Shown here in pieces: positions 16,565 through 25,224 of a DNA stretch of 64,000 bases. The stretch lies in contig NZ_JAANOW010000002.1 in assembly GCF_011758805.1 (NCBI RefSeq), positions 682,001 through 746,000 of the forward strand, written 5' to 3'. Each line of letters opens with the position of its first letter. Position 1 is the stretch's first letter. The notes under the pieces were generated by a model that worked only from the letters and a program-made list of their open reading frames with translations, did not search any database and was not told the origin of the DNA. The position numbers and the translations under genes are program-made. The stretch comes from Mycolicibacterium fluoranthenivorans. GTDB lineage: Bacteria > Actinomycetota > Actinomycetes > Mycobacteriales > Mycobacteriaceae.

Positions 16565-17278
16565 CTACGGTTTGAACCGAGCATAGCCATTCCCGCAAGC
16601 GAGAATAGTCGTTTCCAACGTACCGCATGGGGCCGGATCGGCGCGAGGTGGTCGGTGCCCGAAGGCGCTCATCGCTTTCGGAGAACCGTGCCTGGCCTCT
16701 AACAGGCGGACCGTCGTGAACAGGCGCCTGCGCAGTTCGGCGTCGCTGATACGACCGTGCGAGACGGCCAGCACATTCGCCGCCCAGACATCTGCCAGCA
16801 GTTCGGCGATGGGGCCGTCGAGTTCGTCCGTGCGGCCGTGGAGTGCAGCGGCGAAGATATCGCTCAGGTGCGTGCGGATGTCCTCCACCTGATCGGTCGC
16901 CGCGCCGCGCGCGACAACGTACGAGCGCGCCATGGCCTCGGCGAGATACGGGCTTTGTCGCAGGGCGGTGAACAGCGTGTCGACGAGGAACCACAGCCGG
17001 TCGAACGGTTGATCCCGACCGGACAGTTCCACGTCTACCCGGCAGTCGAACTCCTCCAGCCATTTGCCGAGGGTCGCGACCAGCAGGTGGTCTTTCGAGC
17101 GGAAATGGCGGTACAGCGTGGCGGTCGACACCTGAGCCAGTTCGGCGACATCGCGCATGGTGACCGCGGCGTAGCCCCCTGTCGCGGCGATGGTTCCGGC
17201 CGCATCGACGATGCGTGATCGCCGATAGGGCGAGCGGACCCGCGCGGATCTGGCTCTCGGCGGCATCACCTCGGACAC
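16565..17278 (-). CDS. TetR-family regulator, KstR-like
   Basis: 237-aa repressor. The DNA-binding domain (about residues 20-65) reads RIVDAAGTIAATGGYAAVTM, then RDVAELAQVSTATLYRHFRS and KDHLLVATL, a close match to the KstR steroid regulator. The C-terminal domain is the expected ligand-binding bundle. GTG 17278 has AAGGAG 4 nt upstream. It is divergent from fadD 17373 with half-site repeats between, so autoregulation is likely. It is the best candidate for the factor binding the GAGAAT/ATTCTC sites. Symbol withheld because the canonical KstR operator (AAC/GTT type) differs. Confidence 0.88.
   Translation of the reverse strand: MSEVMPPRARSARVRSPYRRSRIVDAAGTIAATGGYAAVTMRDVAELAQVSTATLYRHFRSKDHLLVATLGKWLEEFDCRVDVELSGRDQPFDRLWFLVDTLFTALRQSPYLAEAMARSYVVARGAATDQVEDIRTHLSDIFAAALHGRTDELDGPIAELLADVWAANVLAVSHGRISDAELRRRLFTTVRLLEARHGSPKAMSAFGHRPPRADPAPCGTLETTILACGNGYARFKP
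16589..16616. promoter_or_regulatory. Operator-like repeat within the 3' end of the tetR gene
   Basis: ATTCCCGC-AA-GCGAGAAT (16589-16606) is a 7-of-8 inverted repeat. GAGAAT-AGTC-GTTTCC (16601-16616) also aligns to the cluster motif at 9 of 12 arm positions. It lies 48-75 nt upstream of the TTG start of the second amidohydrolase. Confidence 0.4.
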
Positions 17279-17323
17279 GTGACTCCTTCCGGTGCTGAAT
17301 CGACCAGCACGGCGACGGTATGT

Positions 17324-17350
17324 GAGAATTTATCGTCTCATTGGTGAGAG
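17324..17350. promoter_or_regulatory. Operator with three alternating half-sites upstream of fadD/tetR
   Basis: GAGAAT-TTAT-CGTCTC (17324-17339) matches 10 of 12 arm positions of the motif. It continues as GTCTC-ATTGGT-GAGAG (17335-17350). The layout mirrors the one at 12262-12289 and sits between the divergent KstR-like regulator and FadD. Confidence 0.5.
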
Positions 17351-17372
17351 TGCGTATTGTCAGGAGGTGTCG

Positions 17373-18923
17373 ATGGTCCGGTTCCAGCAGGGTCCGCTGA
17401 CGAGACGCCCGCACCCGGCGGACAAACCGGCCGTGGTGATCCATCCGACCGGGACAACCGTGTCCTTCGGCGAACTGGACATCCGGGCCAACCAGCTGGC
17501 CCACTTCCTCCGGCAGTCCGGCGTGGTTCCCGGCGACACCATCGCGCTGCTGATGGAGAACAACGAGCACGTCCACGCGGTGATGTGGGCGGCCCGCCGA
17601 AGCGGCCTGTACTACACGCTGGTCAACATCCACCTCACCGCCGGCGAGATCGGGTACATCGTGGCCGACAGCGGCGCCAAAGCGATCATCTCTTCCGCGG
17701 CGTTGCGCCACCTCTGCGAGCAGCTGCCGGCCTACTTGTCGCCGTCCGAGTTGCCCGCGATCGCGCTGCTCGCCGACGACGATCTACTGGGCTGGCGCCG
17801 CTATCCCGACTGTGTCGCCGGCGTTCGGACCGAGGCGGTCGACGGCGGAGTCGACGGCCAGCTGCTGCAGTATTCGGCCGGCAGCACCGGTCGTCCGAAA
17901 GGCATCCGCCGGCCGCTGCCGCCGCCCGGTCACGCGACAATGACGACACCGGTGTTCGAGGCGCTCGGCGTGGACGCCGAGTCGGTGTATCTCAGTCCCG
18001 CACCGCTTTACCACACCGCTCCTGCCATGTGGACCATGTGCGCCCAGGCGGCCGGAGCGACCACCGTGGTGATGCAGCGGTTCGATCCGGTCGAGGTGCT
18101 CGAGTGCATCGAACGACACGGCGTCACCCATGCGCAGTTCGTCCCCACCATGTTCGTGCGGATGCTGCGGCTGCCCCAGCCGGTGCGTGATCAGTTCGAC
18201 CTGTCTACGCTGCGGCGCGTGGTGCACGCGTCGGCGCCCTGCCCACCGGACATCAAGCGCCAGATGATCCAGTGGTGGGGGCCGATCATCGACGAGTACT
18301 ACGGTTCCTCGGAGGGCGCGGGTATCTCGTTCATCCGGGCCGAGGAGTGGCTGCGCCGGCCGGGCTCGGTGGGCAAGCCGCTGGTGGGCCAGCCCCACAT
18401 CCTCGACACCCACGGTCGCGAACTGCCCCCAGGGCAGGTCGGCGAGATCCATTTCGACGGCGGCTACCCCTTCGAGTACCTCAACGATCCGGCCAAGACC
18501 GCTGCGTCGCGCAGCCCGCAGGGCTGGGCGACGGTCGGCGATGTCGGATTCGTCGACGAGGAGGGCTATCTGTATCTCACCGACCGCAAGAACCACATGA
18601 TCATCAGCGGCGGAGTGAACATCTATCCGCAGGAGACCGAGAACGCACTACTGAGCCACCCGCTGGTCGTCGACGCGGCCGTGTTCGGGATCCCGGACGA
18701 GGATCTCGGGCAAACCGTGATGGCGGTGGTGGAACTCGCAGATGCCTCTCGGGCGGACGAGGGGACCGCCCGGGAGCTTCTGATCTGGTTGGGCGAGCGC
18801 CTCGCCCGGCACAAGTGTCCGCGCCGGCTGGTCTTCGAGGAGCGGCTGCCCCGCACCGACGCGGGCAAGCTCAACAAGCAGCCGTTGGTGGCGAAGTACG
18901 GAGCGAGTTCGCAAGCCGTATGA
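17373..18923 (+). CDS. Acyl-CoA synthetase (FadD/AMP-binding family)
   Basis: 516-aa ligase. The P-loop YSAGSTGRPKG starts at residue 167, YYGSSEGAG near 309, the adenylate Asp and hinge in VGDVGFVDEEGY and LTDRKNHMIISGG near 390-410, and the catalytic Lys in DAGKLNKQ near 498. AGGAGG at 17362-17367 fixes the ATG. It would activate a free acid to its CoA ester for the neighbouring FadE and crotonase enzymes. Having a second ligase in the cluster suggests two acid intermediates, or side chain and ring acids. Confidence 0.93.
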   Translation: MVRFQQGPLTRRPHPADKPAVVIHPTGTTVSFGELDIRANQLAHFLRQSGVVPGDTIALLMENNEHVHAVMWAARRSGLYYTLVNIHLTAGEIGYIVADSGAKAIISSAALRHLCEQLPAYLSPSELPAIALLADDDLLGWRRYPDCVAGVRTEAVDGGVDGQLLQYSAGSTGRPKGIRRPLPPPGHATMTTPVFEALGVDAESVYLSPAPLYHTAPAMWTMCAQAAGATTVVMQRFDPVEVLECIERHGVTHAQFVPTMFVRMLRLPQPVRDQFDLSTLRRVVHASAPCPPDIKRQMIQWWGPIIDEYYGSSEGAGISFIRAEEWLRRPGSVGKPLVGQPHILDTHGRELPPGQVGEIHFDGGYPFEYLNDPAKTAASRSPQGWATVGDVGFVDEEGYLYLTDRKNHMIISGGVNIYPQETENALLSHPLVVDAAVFGIPDEDLGQTVMAVVELADASRADEGTARELLIWLGERLARHKCPRRLVFEERLPRTDAGKLNKQPLVAKYGASSQAV

Positions 18924-19142
18924 GGACGAGTGGGGCGTCGTATCTATTCCCCCCCAGCGCCACCGGTTACCACCGCCACGTTCGACATTGCTGGTCACAA
19001 CTCCTCACGAGAACACTTGGATACGGGAAATCGTGCTGTCCCACCCTCGGCACGGGCGGTTGGCGACAGTGCCGTTGCTATCCGCGGGGGCCGTCAGCCC
19101 GCGAGAGCGACGTTGGCGCCGCCACCAGCGGGAAGCGCTCCT
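18924..19142. other. Intergenic region without a supported gene
   Basis: This 219-base stretch separates fadD from the convergent DapB-like gene. A short hairpin CGCGGG/CCCGCG (19083-19103) could be a weak terminator, but no U-tract follows. Reading frames here lack homology-like motifs. Confidence 0.4.
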
Positions 19143-20252
19143 CTAGTGACTTCTCGTCCGCGATTGCCTACTTACGATTGCGAGGCCTGCCAAGGGATTG
19201 GCGATCACGCCAGGTGGCGCCCTGATGACCTCAGGTATCGAGTTGATCGCAGCTAACGCCGTCACCGCCACGCCCGGGTTCACCCGATCCGAGGGCGACT
19301 GCTCGAAGTAGAGTTCCAAGCACATACTCGGTCGGCCCTCGACTCGGATTACCATGCCGCCCTGGTCATTCCGCGACGGCCTTGGCCAGTGCTGCGGCCA
19401 GGGCGTGGAACTCACCGTCGCGAAGTACTGCACCGCGACTGCGGGCCGCCCATCGACAACGCCGGCCAGCTGCCAGCGATGCGCACAAATCGTCCCTTGC
19501 GGAATGACACCGATCGCGGTGTCGAGATCTTCTGGTGCGAGCAGTGTCTCCCAATCCAGTTCGACACCGTCGAGTTCCAGGCCGAGGATATCGGCGATGT
19601 ATCGCACCACGGTCTCCCAGTCGTGGTTGACCTTGCCCGAGGCGATTCGAGCAGGTACGTGACCGTCCGGCTTTCCGAAGCCCATGGATTCGTGCAGAAC
19701 ATCCCAGATTGGATACGACTTGTCCAAATCGATCGCATACTCGTCCATCCGATACGATTCCACGACGCCAGCACCGGTCAGTAGGGCAGTGGGAATGTTG
19801 AGGCTGATGAAGCCCGGCTCGGCGCCGGTAGCGTAGAAGGTCGAATTACCCTTCGCCGCTGCCGCTTCCACGGCAGCGCGCCACTCTGGTGGTGCAGCCG
19901 ACGGATATATCATCGGGATGGTCGCGATCGTCACGACATTGATCCCCGCCTCGAGGTACCGCACCATATCTGCGATGGCCTCGGCCTCGCGCCGGACAGC
20001 GGTGGCGCAGTACGACACGCAGTCGGGCGCCAATGCCAGTACGTCATCGACATCAGCCGACGCGATGACTCCGGTATCCGGTTCACCTATCAGCGAACCG
20101 GCATCGACACCGACCTTCTCGGGAGTAGACACCTTCAGTCCGACGAGTTCGAGAGACGGATCGTTGATGATGGCACGCAAGGCCTCCTTTCCCGTGAGAC
20201 CCGTGCCCACGTGAACTACTCGGACGCGTTGAGCACTGGCATCGTTGACCAT
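19143..20252 (-). CDS. DapB-like NAD(P)-binding oxidoreductase, second paralogue
   Basis: 369-aa paralogue of the enzyme at 13501. The Rossmann motif is HVGTGLTGKEA (residues 14-24); the family segment ATGAEPGFISLNIP and the ending RAPPGVIANPLAG are clear. It starts one base after the P450 stop, with AAAAGGAA 8 nt before the ATG inside the P450 gene, so the two are co-translated. Coupling to a P450 suggests it processes an oxygenated product, but its reaction is unknown. Codons are somewhat less GC-biased than in neighbours. Confidence 0.85.
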   Translation of the reverse strand: MVNDASAQRVRVVHVGTGLTGKEALRAIINDPSLELVGLKVSTPEKVGVDAGSLIGEPDTGVIASADVDDVLALAPDCVSYCATAVRREAEAIADMVRYLEAGINVVTIATIPMIYPSAAPPEWRAAVEAAAAKGNSTFYATGAEPGFISLNIPTALLTGAGVVESYRMDEYAIDLDKSYPIWDVLHESMGFGKPDGHVPARIASGKVNHDWETVVRYIADILGLELDGVELDWETLLAPEDLDTAIGVIPQGTICAHRWQLAGVVDGRPAVAVQYFATVSSTPWPQHWPRPSRNDQGGMVIRVEGRPSMCLELYFEQSPSDRVNPGVAVTALAAINSIPEVIRAPPGVIANPLAGLAIVSRQSRTRSH

Positions 20253-20253
20253 T

Positions 20254-21522
20254 TCAATCCATTCCTTTTCTTGGCTGATTTAGCCCGCCGCTGACGTGTC
20301 GCGCGTGGACCGGCACGCGCCCCCAGCCGAATACATTGGGCATCTTGACCCGTTCGAGGCCCGCGACGTCGATCTCATACTCCGGGATGAGATCCAGCAT
20401 GACGTCGATGGCAATGCGGCCCTCCATGCGGGCCAGGGCCGCCCCCAAACAGCTATGTATGCCGTAGCCGAATCCCAGGTTGTGACCGGAATGTCCCCGA
20501 TGGATGTCGAAGCGATCCGGATCTGCGAATTTGCGCTCATCCCTGGTAGCTGAACCATTGATGAGCATGACCGGCTTGTGTTTGGGTATCACTTCGCCGT
20601 GCAGCTCGACATCGACGTTGCTCCAACGGATGTCGTACTGCGACGGACCCTCGTAGCGCAGCAGCTCTTCGAACGCGGCAGGGACGAGACTTCTATCGCG
20701 CCGGAGCTCTTGCCATTGCTCGCGATTGTGTGCGAATACGACGGCGGCACTCGCGATCAGTTTGGTCACAGTCTCGGCGCCGGCACCCCCGAGCAGAGAT
20801 GCGAAGGCGGCGATCTCCACGTCGTCGAGGCGGGTGGTGGTGCCGTCTTCGCGTTCGACCTCGACCTCGGTCAGCCGAGTCATCATGTCGTCCTGCGGAT
20901 TGGCACGTTTCTTGCCGACAAGATCGTAGTAGTACTTCCACATGGTTATCGCCGCTTTTCGCCCGGCCGGTGTTGTGCTGATGTTCCCCGGTTCTCGTTC
21001 CAAGAGCGCGTCGAGCCAGTGCCGTATCTGCTGGCGCCCCTCGGGTGGCACCCCGAGCATCGTGGTGATGATCTCCACCGGGAACCGCGCGGAGAAGTCC
21101 TCGACCACATCAAAAGACGCCACGTCGACCGTCTTGGCGGCCGACTCGATGATGCTCCGGATCATGGGCTCGAGCTTGGCTATCGATCGGGGGGTGAACA
21201 CTTTGTTCACCAACGACCGCATGCGCGTGTGCGTCGGGGGATCCATCATGATGATCACGCCCTCGGGAATCATCGCGTCCGGATCGATGAAATGGTCGAG
21301 GGTCACGCCCTTGGTCGACGAGTATGTCTCGTGGTCGCGCATGGCGTCCGCGACATCCTCATAGCGCGACAGGGCCCAGAAGTCATACTGGGTGCTGTGG
21401 TAGACCGGAGCCCGGTCACGCAGCTGGCGGTAAGTCGCAAAGGGATCGTTGAAGAACTCATCCGAGAACGGATCGAAGTGCACGTATTCGGGAGTCAAAC
21501 CGTCCACCTTTCCTGTTGTCAC
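20254..21522 (-). CDS. Cytochrome P450
   Basis: Bacterial soluble P450 of about 422 aa. The I-helix oxygen-activation region reads LGGAGAETVTK, the K-helix ExxR is in FEELLR, and the heme loop FGYGIHSCLGAALAR places the Cys ligand near residue 357. The I-helix has AGAETV, with the usual Thr-Thr replaced by Thr-Val. No ferredoxin or reductase gene is adjacent, so it depends on partners elsewhere. Start choice is open: GTG 21522 is used, while TTG 21498 has a better AGGAAAGGTGG site. It is divergent from the IclR regulator. Confidence 0.92.
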   Translation of the reverse strand: MTTGKVDGLTPEYVHFDPFSDEFFNDPFATYRQLRDRAPVYHSTQYDFWALSRYEDVADAMRDHETYSSTKGVTLDHFIDPDAMIPEGVIIMMDPPTHTRMRSLVNKVFTPRSIAKLEPMIRSIIESAAKTVDVASFDVVEDFSARFPVEIITTMLGVPPEGRQQIRHWLDALLEREPGNISTTPAGRKAAITMWKYYYDLVGKKRANPQDDMMTRLTEVEVEREDGTTTRLDDVEIAAFASLLGGAGAETVTKLIASAAVVFAHNREQWQELRRDRSLVPAAFEELLRYEGPSQYDIRWSNVDVELHGEVIPKHKPVMLINGSATRDERKFADPDRFDIHRGHSGHNLGFGYGIHSCLGAALARMEGRIAIDVMLDLIPEYEIDVAGLERVKMPNVFGWGRVPVHARHVSGGLNQPRKGMD

Positions 21523-21729
21523 GCGCTCTCGACGAGCCAGCCCCAGCGCTTGACCTAGCGGTCCTCGTTGACCCAGAGGTAGTCCCACCCGCAGCTGCAA
21601 CATCGGCCCGGCATGTGCTTCCACCACCTGCGTCGTTCGGACCAGGAACGGGGTCGGCGGTGTCGCAGACGGTCAATCGCCCATCTCGTAACGCGACCGC
21701 ACGCACCGGGCCGCCTCCTTCCATTACTC

Positions 21730-21766
21730 TCGATTATTCGATAAAATTGTCTCTAATTACTGAGAC
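21730..21766. promoter_or_regulatory. Candidate IclR operators between P450 and iclR
   Basis: TCGA-TTAT-TCGA (21730-21741) and GTCTC-N8-GAGAC (21749-21766) are inverted repeats in an AT-rich patch about 35-70 nt before the iclR start. They are the only clear symmetric elements in this 276-base divergent region. Confidence 0.35.
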
Positions 21767-21798
21767 GACCGTAAGATGTTCATGGAGGGGAGTCAAGG

Positions 21799-22659
21799 GT
21801 GCGCGGAGCGCATTCAGCACCGACCGATCGAGTTCTCGACATCGTCGAACTGCTCGGCAGACGGGCTGATCGGGGAATGCGGTTCTCGGATGTGGTGCGC
21901 GAGCTCGACTTGTCCCAGGCAACCGCGCATTCCATCCTCAAAACACTGTGCGATCGCGGCTGGGCCACCCGGGATCCCGTTTCCAAAGAGTTCACCCTGG
22001 GAGTCACCTTGGCCCTCATCGCGGAAAGACTCGCCACTACGCGCCCGCTTTCCGCCCGCGCGCGCGAGGGCATCCATCGCCTGGCCACGTCGACAGGGAT
22101 GCCGGCCTCCGTAGTCGAGCGCTCCGGCGATGATCTGGTGATCACTGCATTCGAAAACCCTGATGGCTTCCCTGAGTCCATTCTCCCGCACGAGCGGATC
22201 CCCTATGCACCGCCATTCGGGATCGCCTGCGCCGCATGGGATGTACCGAGCGAACAGGATTCGTGGGTACGGCGCGGGGCAGGCGGAGACGCGTCACTAG
22301 CCGAGCGCCTGCAGACCGTGTTGGCCCAGACCCGCGAGCGCGGTTATGACGTCGACTGGATGAGTCCGGAGCTGGCGCAAGCGGCCCGTGCGATCGGAAG
22401 GTTGTCTGGCAAGACAGTTCCCCGCAATCTGCGCTCGGTCATCGATCAACTGCGCGTCGAGTTCATTTCGGCCAACCTGCTGCCCGCCGACAGCCCAGAC
22501 GGTGCTCACCCGGTCGCCACCATCTCCGCGCCCGTCTTGGACGAGAGCGATCACGTGCGGCTTATTCTCGCGATCCATCCGCTGCGGACCATGACGATGA
22601 GCGAAATCCGTTCTGCGGCAGAACCGCTCTTAATCGAGGTTACCCAACTGAGTAACTGA
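21799..22659 (+). CDS. IclR-family transcriptional regulator
   Basis: 286-aa regulator. The winged helix-turn-helix is at the N-terminus (DRVLDIVELLGRR, then LDLSQATAHSILKTLCDRGW, about residues 10-60), followed by an effector-binding domain. GTG 21799 has GGAGGGG 8 nt upstream. It is divergent from the P450/DapB-like pair and is its likely regulator; IclR proteins typically answer to a small acid or aromatic effector. The three genes look like a self-contained inducible cassette. Confidence 0.9.
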   Translation: MRGAHSAPTDRVLDIVELLGRRADRGMRFSDVVRELDLSQATAHSILKTLCDRGWATRDPVSKEFTLGVTLALIAERLATTRPLSARAREGIHRLATSTGMPASVVERSGDDLVITAFENPDGFPESILPHERIPYAPPFGIACAAWDVPSEQDSWVRRGAGGDASLAERLQTVLAQTRERGYDVDWMSPELAQAARAIGRLSGKTVPRNLRSVIDQLRVEFISANLLPADSPDGAHPVATISAPVLDESDHVRLILAIHPLRTMTMSEIRSAAEPLLIEVTQLSN

Positions 22660-22908
22660 AGAACCGTAAGGCCCCGCTTTCGCTAAGGTCGGCGATGCGC
22701 ACGGGCAGATGTGCGCTTGCACAACATACGGACTGCCCGACTCCCGGGCACGGCAAACGTTCTGCCCCGGCTGACTGCCCCCAGATTGAGGTAGGCCACT
22801 ACTCTGTTGCCGCTGACCGCTCGGCGCGACGATGTCTGCGGTCGATCGGGCCGCGGGTGTTGCTCATAAGGGCGGTGCCGTGCCCGTCTTGCCGAGAGTG
22901 GGGGAGCC
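22660..22908. other. Intergenic region
   Basis: Nothing coding is supported in this 249-base stretch between iclR and the phospholipase-D-like gene. A purine-rich GTGGGGGAG just before 22909 is the ribosome site of the downstream gene. Confidence 0.4.
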
Positions 22909-24744
22909 ATGGCCACCGTCCATGCAGAAAACGATCAGATGACGTTTACCGCGTACACGGGAGATGCGAAGTCTCTGCTGGCGTTCAACGTGAAAACCGA
23001 GAAAGCCCGAAAGAACCTGGGCGGCTTCAGCATCCAGGTACATCCGCCCGGAGCTGCGCATCCCTACTACGTGACCAACAATCTGCGGCTGCGCGAATCG
23101 CCCGCGCACACCCGAGTTCCCGGTGAGGATCCGTTCTCCAGTGCCAACGCCCCGATCCACAAGTTCCGCTGGGTCCATGTCCCCGGCTTGGTACATCAGG
23201 GCGGTCAGCCGGCCTTCGGCACGTACACCTACGTGGTGACCCCCCGCTATTTCACCGACGCCGGCGCGCTGACCGCGCTGGACCCCGACGCCAGCCTCTC
23301 ACTGCAGGTACCGGTCGGCCCCTTCGTCAAGGGCGGCCTCACGGTGGCATTCACCCGCGGTTACGTCCAGTCGCAGGCGTTCGTCCGGCACTTCGGCGAC
23401 GACGTCCACATCCAGCCGCCCGGCGCTCCGCTGACCTTCGACATCTCGCAGACCGCCGGAACCAACAACGACGGCCACACCTACACCTACGCGCAGGAAT
23501 ACGACTGGCTCGGCTTCACCGCCCGACGTGCCCTACTGGACCTGCTCGACCAGGTGGTTGCCGATCCGACCCTGACGCTCGACGTGTTCGCCTACGACCT
23601 TGACGAGCCGTCCGTCGTGGCGGCGTTGCTGACGCTGGGCGAGCAGAACCGCGTGCGCATCATCCTGGACAACGCGGCCCTGCACACCGGCACAGCCGAC
23701 AAACCTTCGCCAGAGGACGCCTTCACCACGGCGTTCCAAGCCCACGCCGAAGACCCCGACACCATCAAGCGAAAGAAGTTCAGGCGCTACGCCCACGACA
23801 AGGTCTTCATCGTCTCCGACGAGCAGGGTGCGCGCACCGTGCTGACCGGGTCGACGAACTTCTCCGTCACCGGTGTCTACGTCAACGCCAACCACGTGCT
23901 GGTGTTCGACGACCGCAACGTCGCCGACATCTACTCCGGTGTGTTCAACCAATCCTGGGATACCGACACTGCTCCTAAGCCGTTCGCCGAATCCACTTGG
24001 GGCAACCAGTCATTCGTCTGGGGCGACGCGGCCGGCCCGGTCCCGGCGACGACGGCGACGTTCTCCCCGCACGCCGGGCCTTTCGCCGATGAGATCCTGC
24101 AGGGCATCGTCGACCGCATCGACGCCGAGGCGGCAGTCGCCGCGCCGACGATCGGGTCGGTGTTCTTCGCGGTGATGCAGATCAGTGGTCGCGGGAGCCA
24201 CCGCGTGTACGACGCGCTCAACGAACTGCATGTCAACCGCGACATCTTCAGCTTCGGGATCTCGGACGCACCCAAGGGCGTCACGCTCTACGGCGTGGGT
24301 GAACAAGGTGGGGTGCTGGTCACGGGGAAACCGGGCCAGACTGCACTGCCGGCGCCGTTTCATCAGGTGCCGGGTATCAGGTTCCACGAGATCCATCACA
24401 AGTACGTGGTGTGCGGCTTCAACGGCGAGGCGCCCACGGTCTACTGCGGGTCGTCGAACCTGGCCGAAGGCGGCGAACGTGACAACGGCGACAACCTGCT
24501 CGCCATCCGTGATGCCGACGTGGCCACCGCGTTTGTCATCGAAACCTTGCTCCTGGTCGACCACTACGACTTCCTCGACAGGCTGGCCAAGAAGGCGAAG
24601 GTCACACCCGCCATCGCCCCGGCCAACAAGCAGGCCGCCGCGGTTGCGGCCGGCTGGTACCTGTCCACGACCGACGGCTGGACCGACAAGTACTTCAACA
24701 CTCACAACCTGCACTGCACCGATCGCCGCCTATTCGGCCGCTGA
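22909..24744 (+). CDS. Phospholipase D-like protein with two HKD-type motifs
   Basis: 611-aa protein. Residues 1-190 form a beta-rich domain without recognisable motifs. Two PLD-like halves follow: HDKVFIVSD with GSTNFS near residues 295-325, and HHKYVVCGF with GSSNLAEGG near 496-520. The first has five rather than four residues between Lys and Asp; the second lacks the Asp. Activity on phosphodiesters is therefore plausible but not certain. No signal peptide is seen. GGGGGAG precedes the ATG. It stands alone, with no obvious operon partner. Confidence 0.8.
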   Translation: MATVHAENDQMTFTAYTGDAKSLLAFNVKTEKARKNLGGFSIQVHPPGAAHPYYVTNNLRLRESPAHTRVPGEDPFSSANAPIHKFRWVHVPGLVHQGGQPAFGTYTYVVTPRYFTDAGALTALDPDASLSLQVPVGPFVKGGLTVAFTRGYVQSQAFVRHFGDDVHIQPPGAPLTFDISQTAGTNNDGHTYTYAQEYDWLGFTARRALLDLLDQVVADPTLTLDVFAYDLDEPSVVAALLTLGEQNRVRIILDNAALHTGTADKPSPEDAFTTAFQAHAEDPDTIKRKKFRRYAHDKVFIVSDEQGARTVLTGSTNFSVTGVYVNANHVLVFDDRNVADIYSGVFNQSWDTDTAPKPFAESTWGNQSFVWGDAAGPVPATTATFSPHAGPFADEILQGIVDRIDAEAAVAAPTIGSVFFAVMQISGRGSHRVYDALNELHVNRDIFSFGISDAPKGVTLYGVGEQGGVLVTGKPGQTALPAPFHQVPGIRFHEIHHKYVVCGFNGEAPTVYCGSSNLAEGGERDNGDNLLAIRDADVATAFVIETLLLVDHYDFLDRLAKKAKVTPAIAPANKQAAAVAAGWYLSTTDGWTDKYFNTHNLHCTDRRLFGR

Positions 24745-24839
24745 CTCCGATCGCAGTGCCAATGTGTCGAGGTCTGCTCACCCTCGACCGTATGCTCCGG
24801 TGAACTCGATCGACGCCGCGCAAGGACGGAGTGCCCGCC

Positions 24840-25217
24840 ATGACCGATCACCCGCCGGACCCCAATACCCGGCTCGCCGCTGAGCGAACCCGGTTGGCAC
24901 TGGAACGGACCTTGATGGCGTGGACGCGCACCAGTACCTCGCTGATCGCCTTCGGCTTCACCATCTATCAGATCTTCCAGTATCTCGCCGACAGCGGCCG
25001 GCTGCGCGAACCCTTCGTCAGCCCCCAGGTCGTCGGGGTGGCCATGATCTTGGTCGGGCTGACCGCGCTGATCCTGGGCTGGGTTCAGCATCGACAGGAA
25101 ATGCGGGCACTCTCTTCGGATTTCGGTCCGATGCGCTACTCGATCGCCTCGGTCGTCGCTGCCCTGATCGCCGGCCTCGGCCTCATCGCTCTGCTCGGTG
25201 TGACACTTCGGATGTAG
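24840..25217 (+). CDS. DUF202 membrane protein
   Basis: 125-aa protein with the DUF202 (YidH) signature: ERTRLALERTLMAWTRTSTSLIAFGF at residues 16-41, then transmembrane helices at about 30-50, 68-88 and 103-123. ATG 24840 has GGAG 8 nt upstream; GTG 24831 is too close to that site. The function of the family is unknown. It is convergent with the cyclase, 7 bases away. Confidence 0.85.
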   Translation: MTDHPPDPNTRLAAERTRLALERTLMAWTRTSTSLIAFGFTIYQIFQYLADSGRLREPFVSPQVVGVAMILVGLTALILGWVQHRQEMRALSSDFGPMRYSIASVVAALIAGLGLIALLGVTLRM

Positions 25218-25224
25218 CGCGACG

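Noticed and set aside
18924..19142. tRNA or small RNA gene in the gap after fadD
   Set aside because: No cloverleaf or strong promoter-terminator pair could be found by eye.
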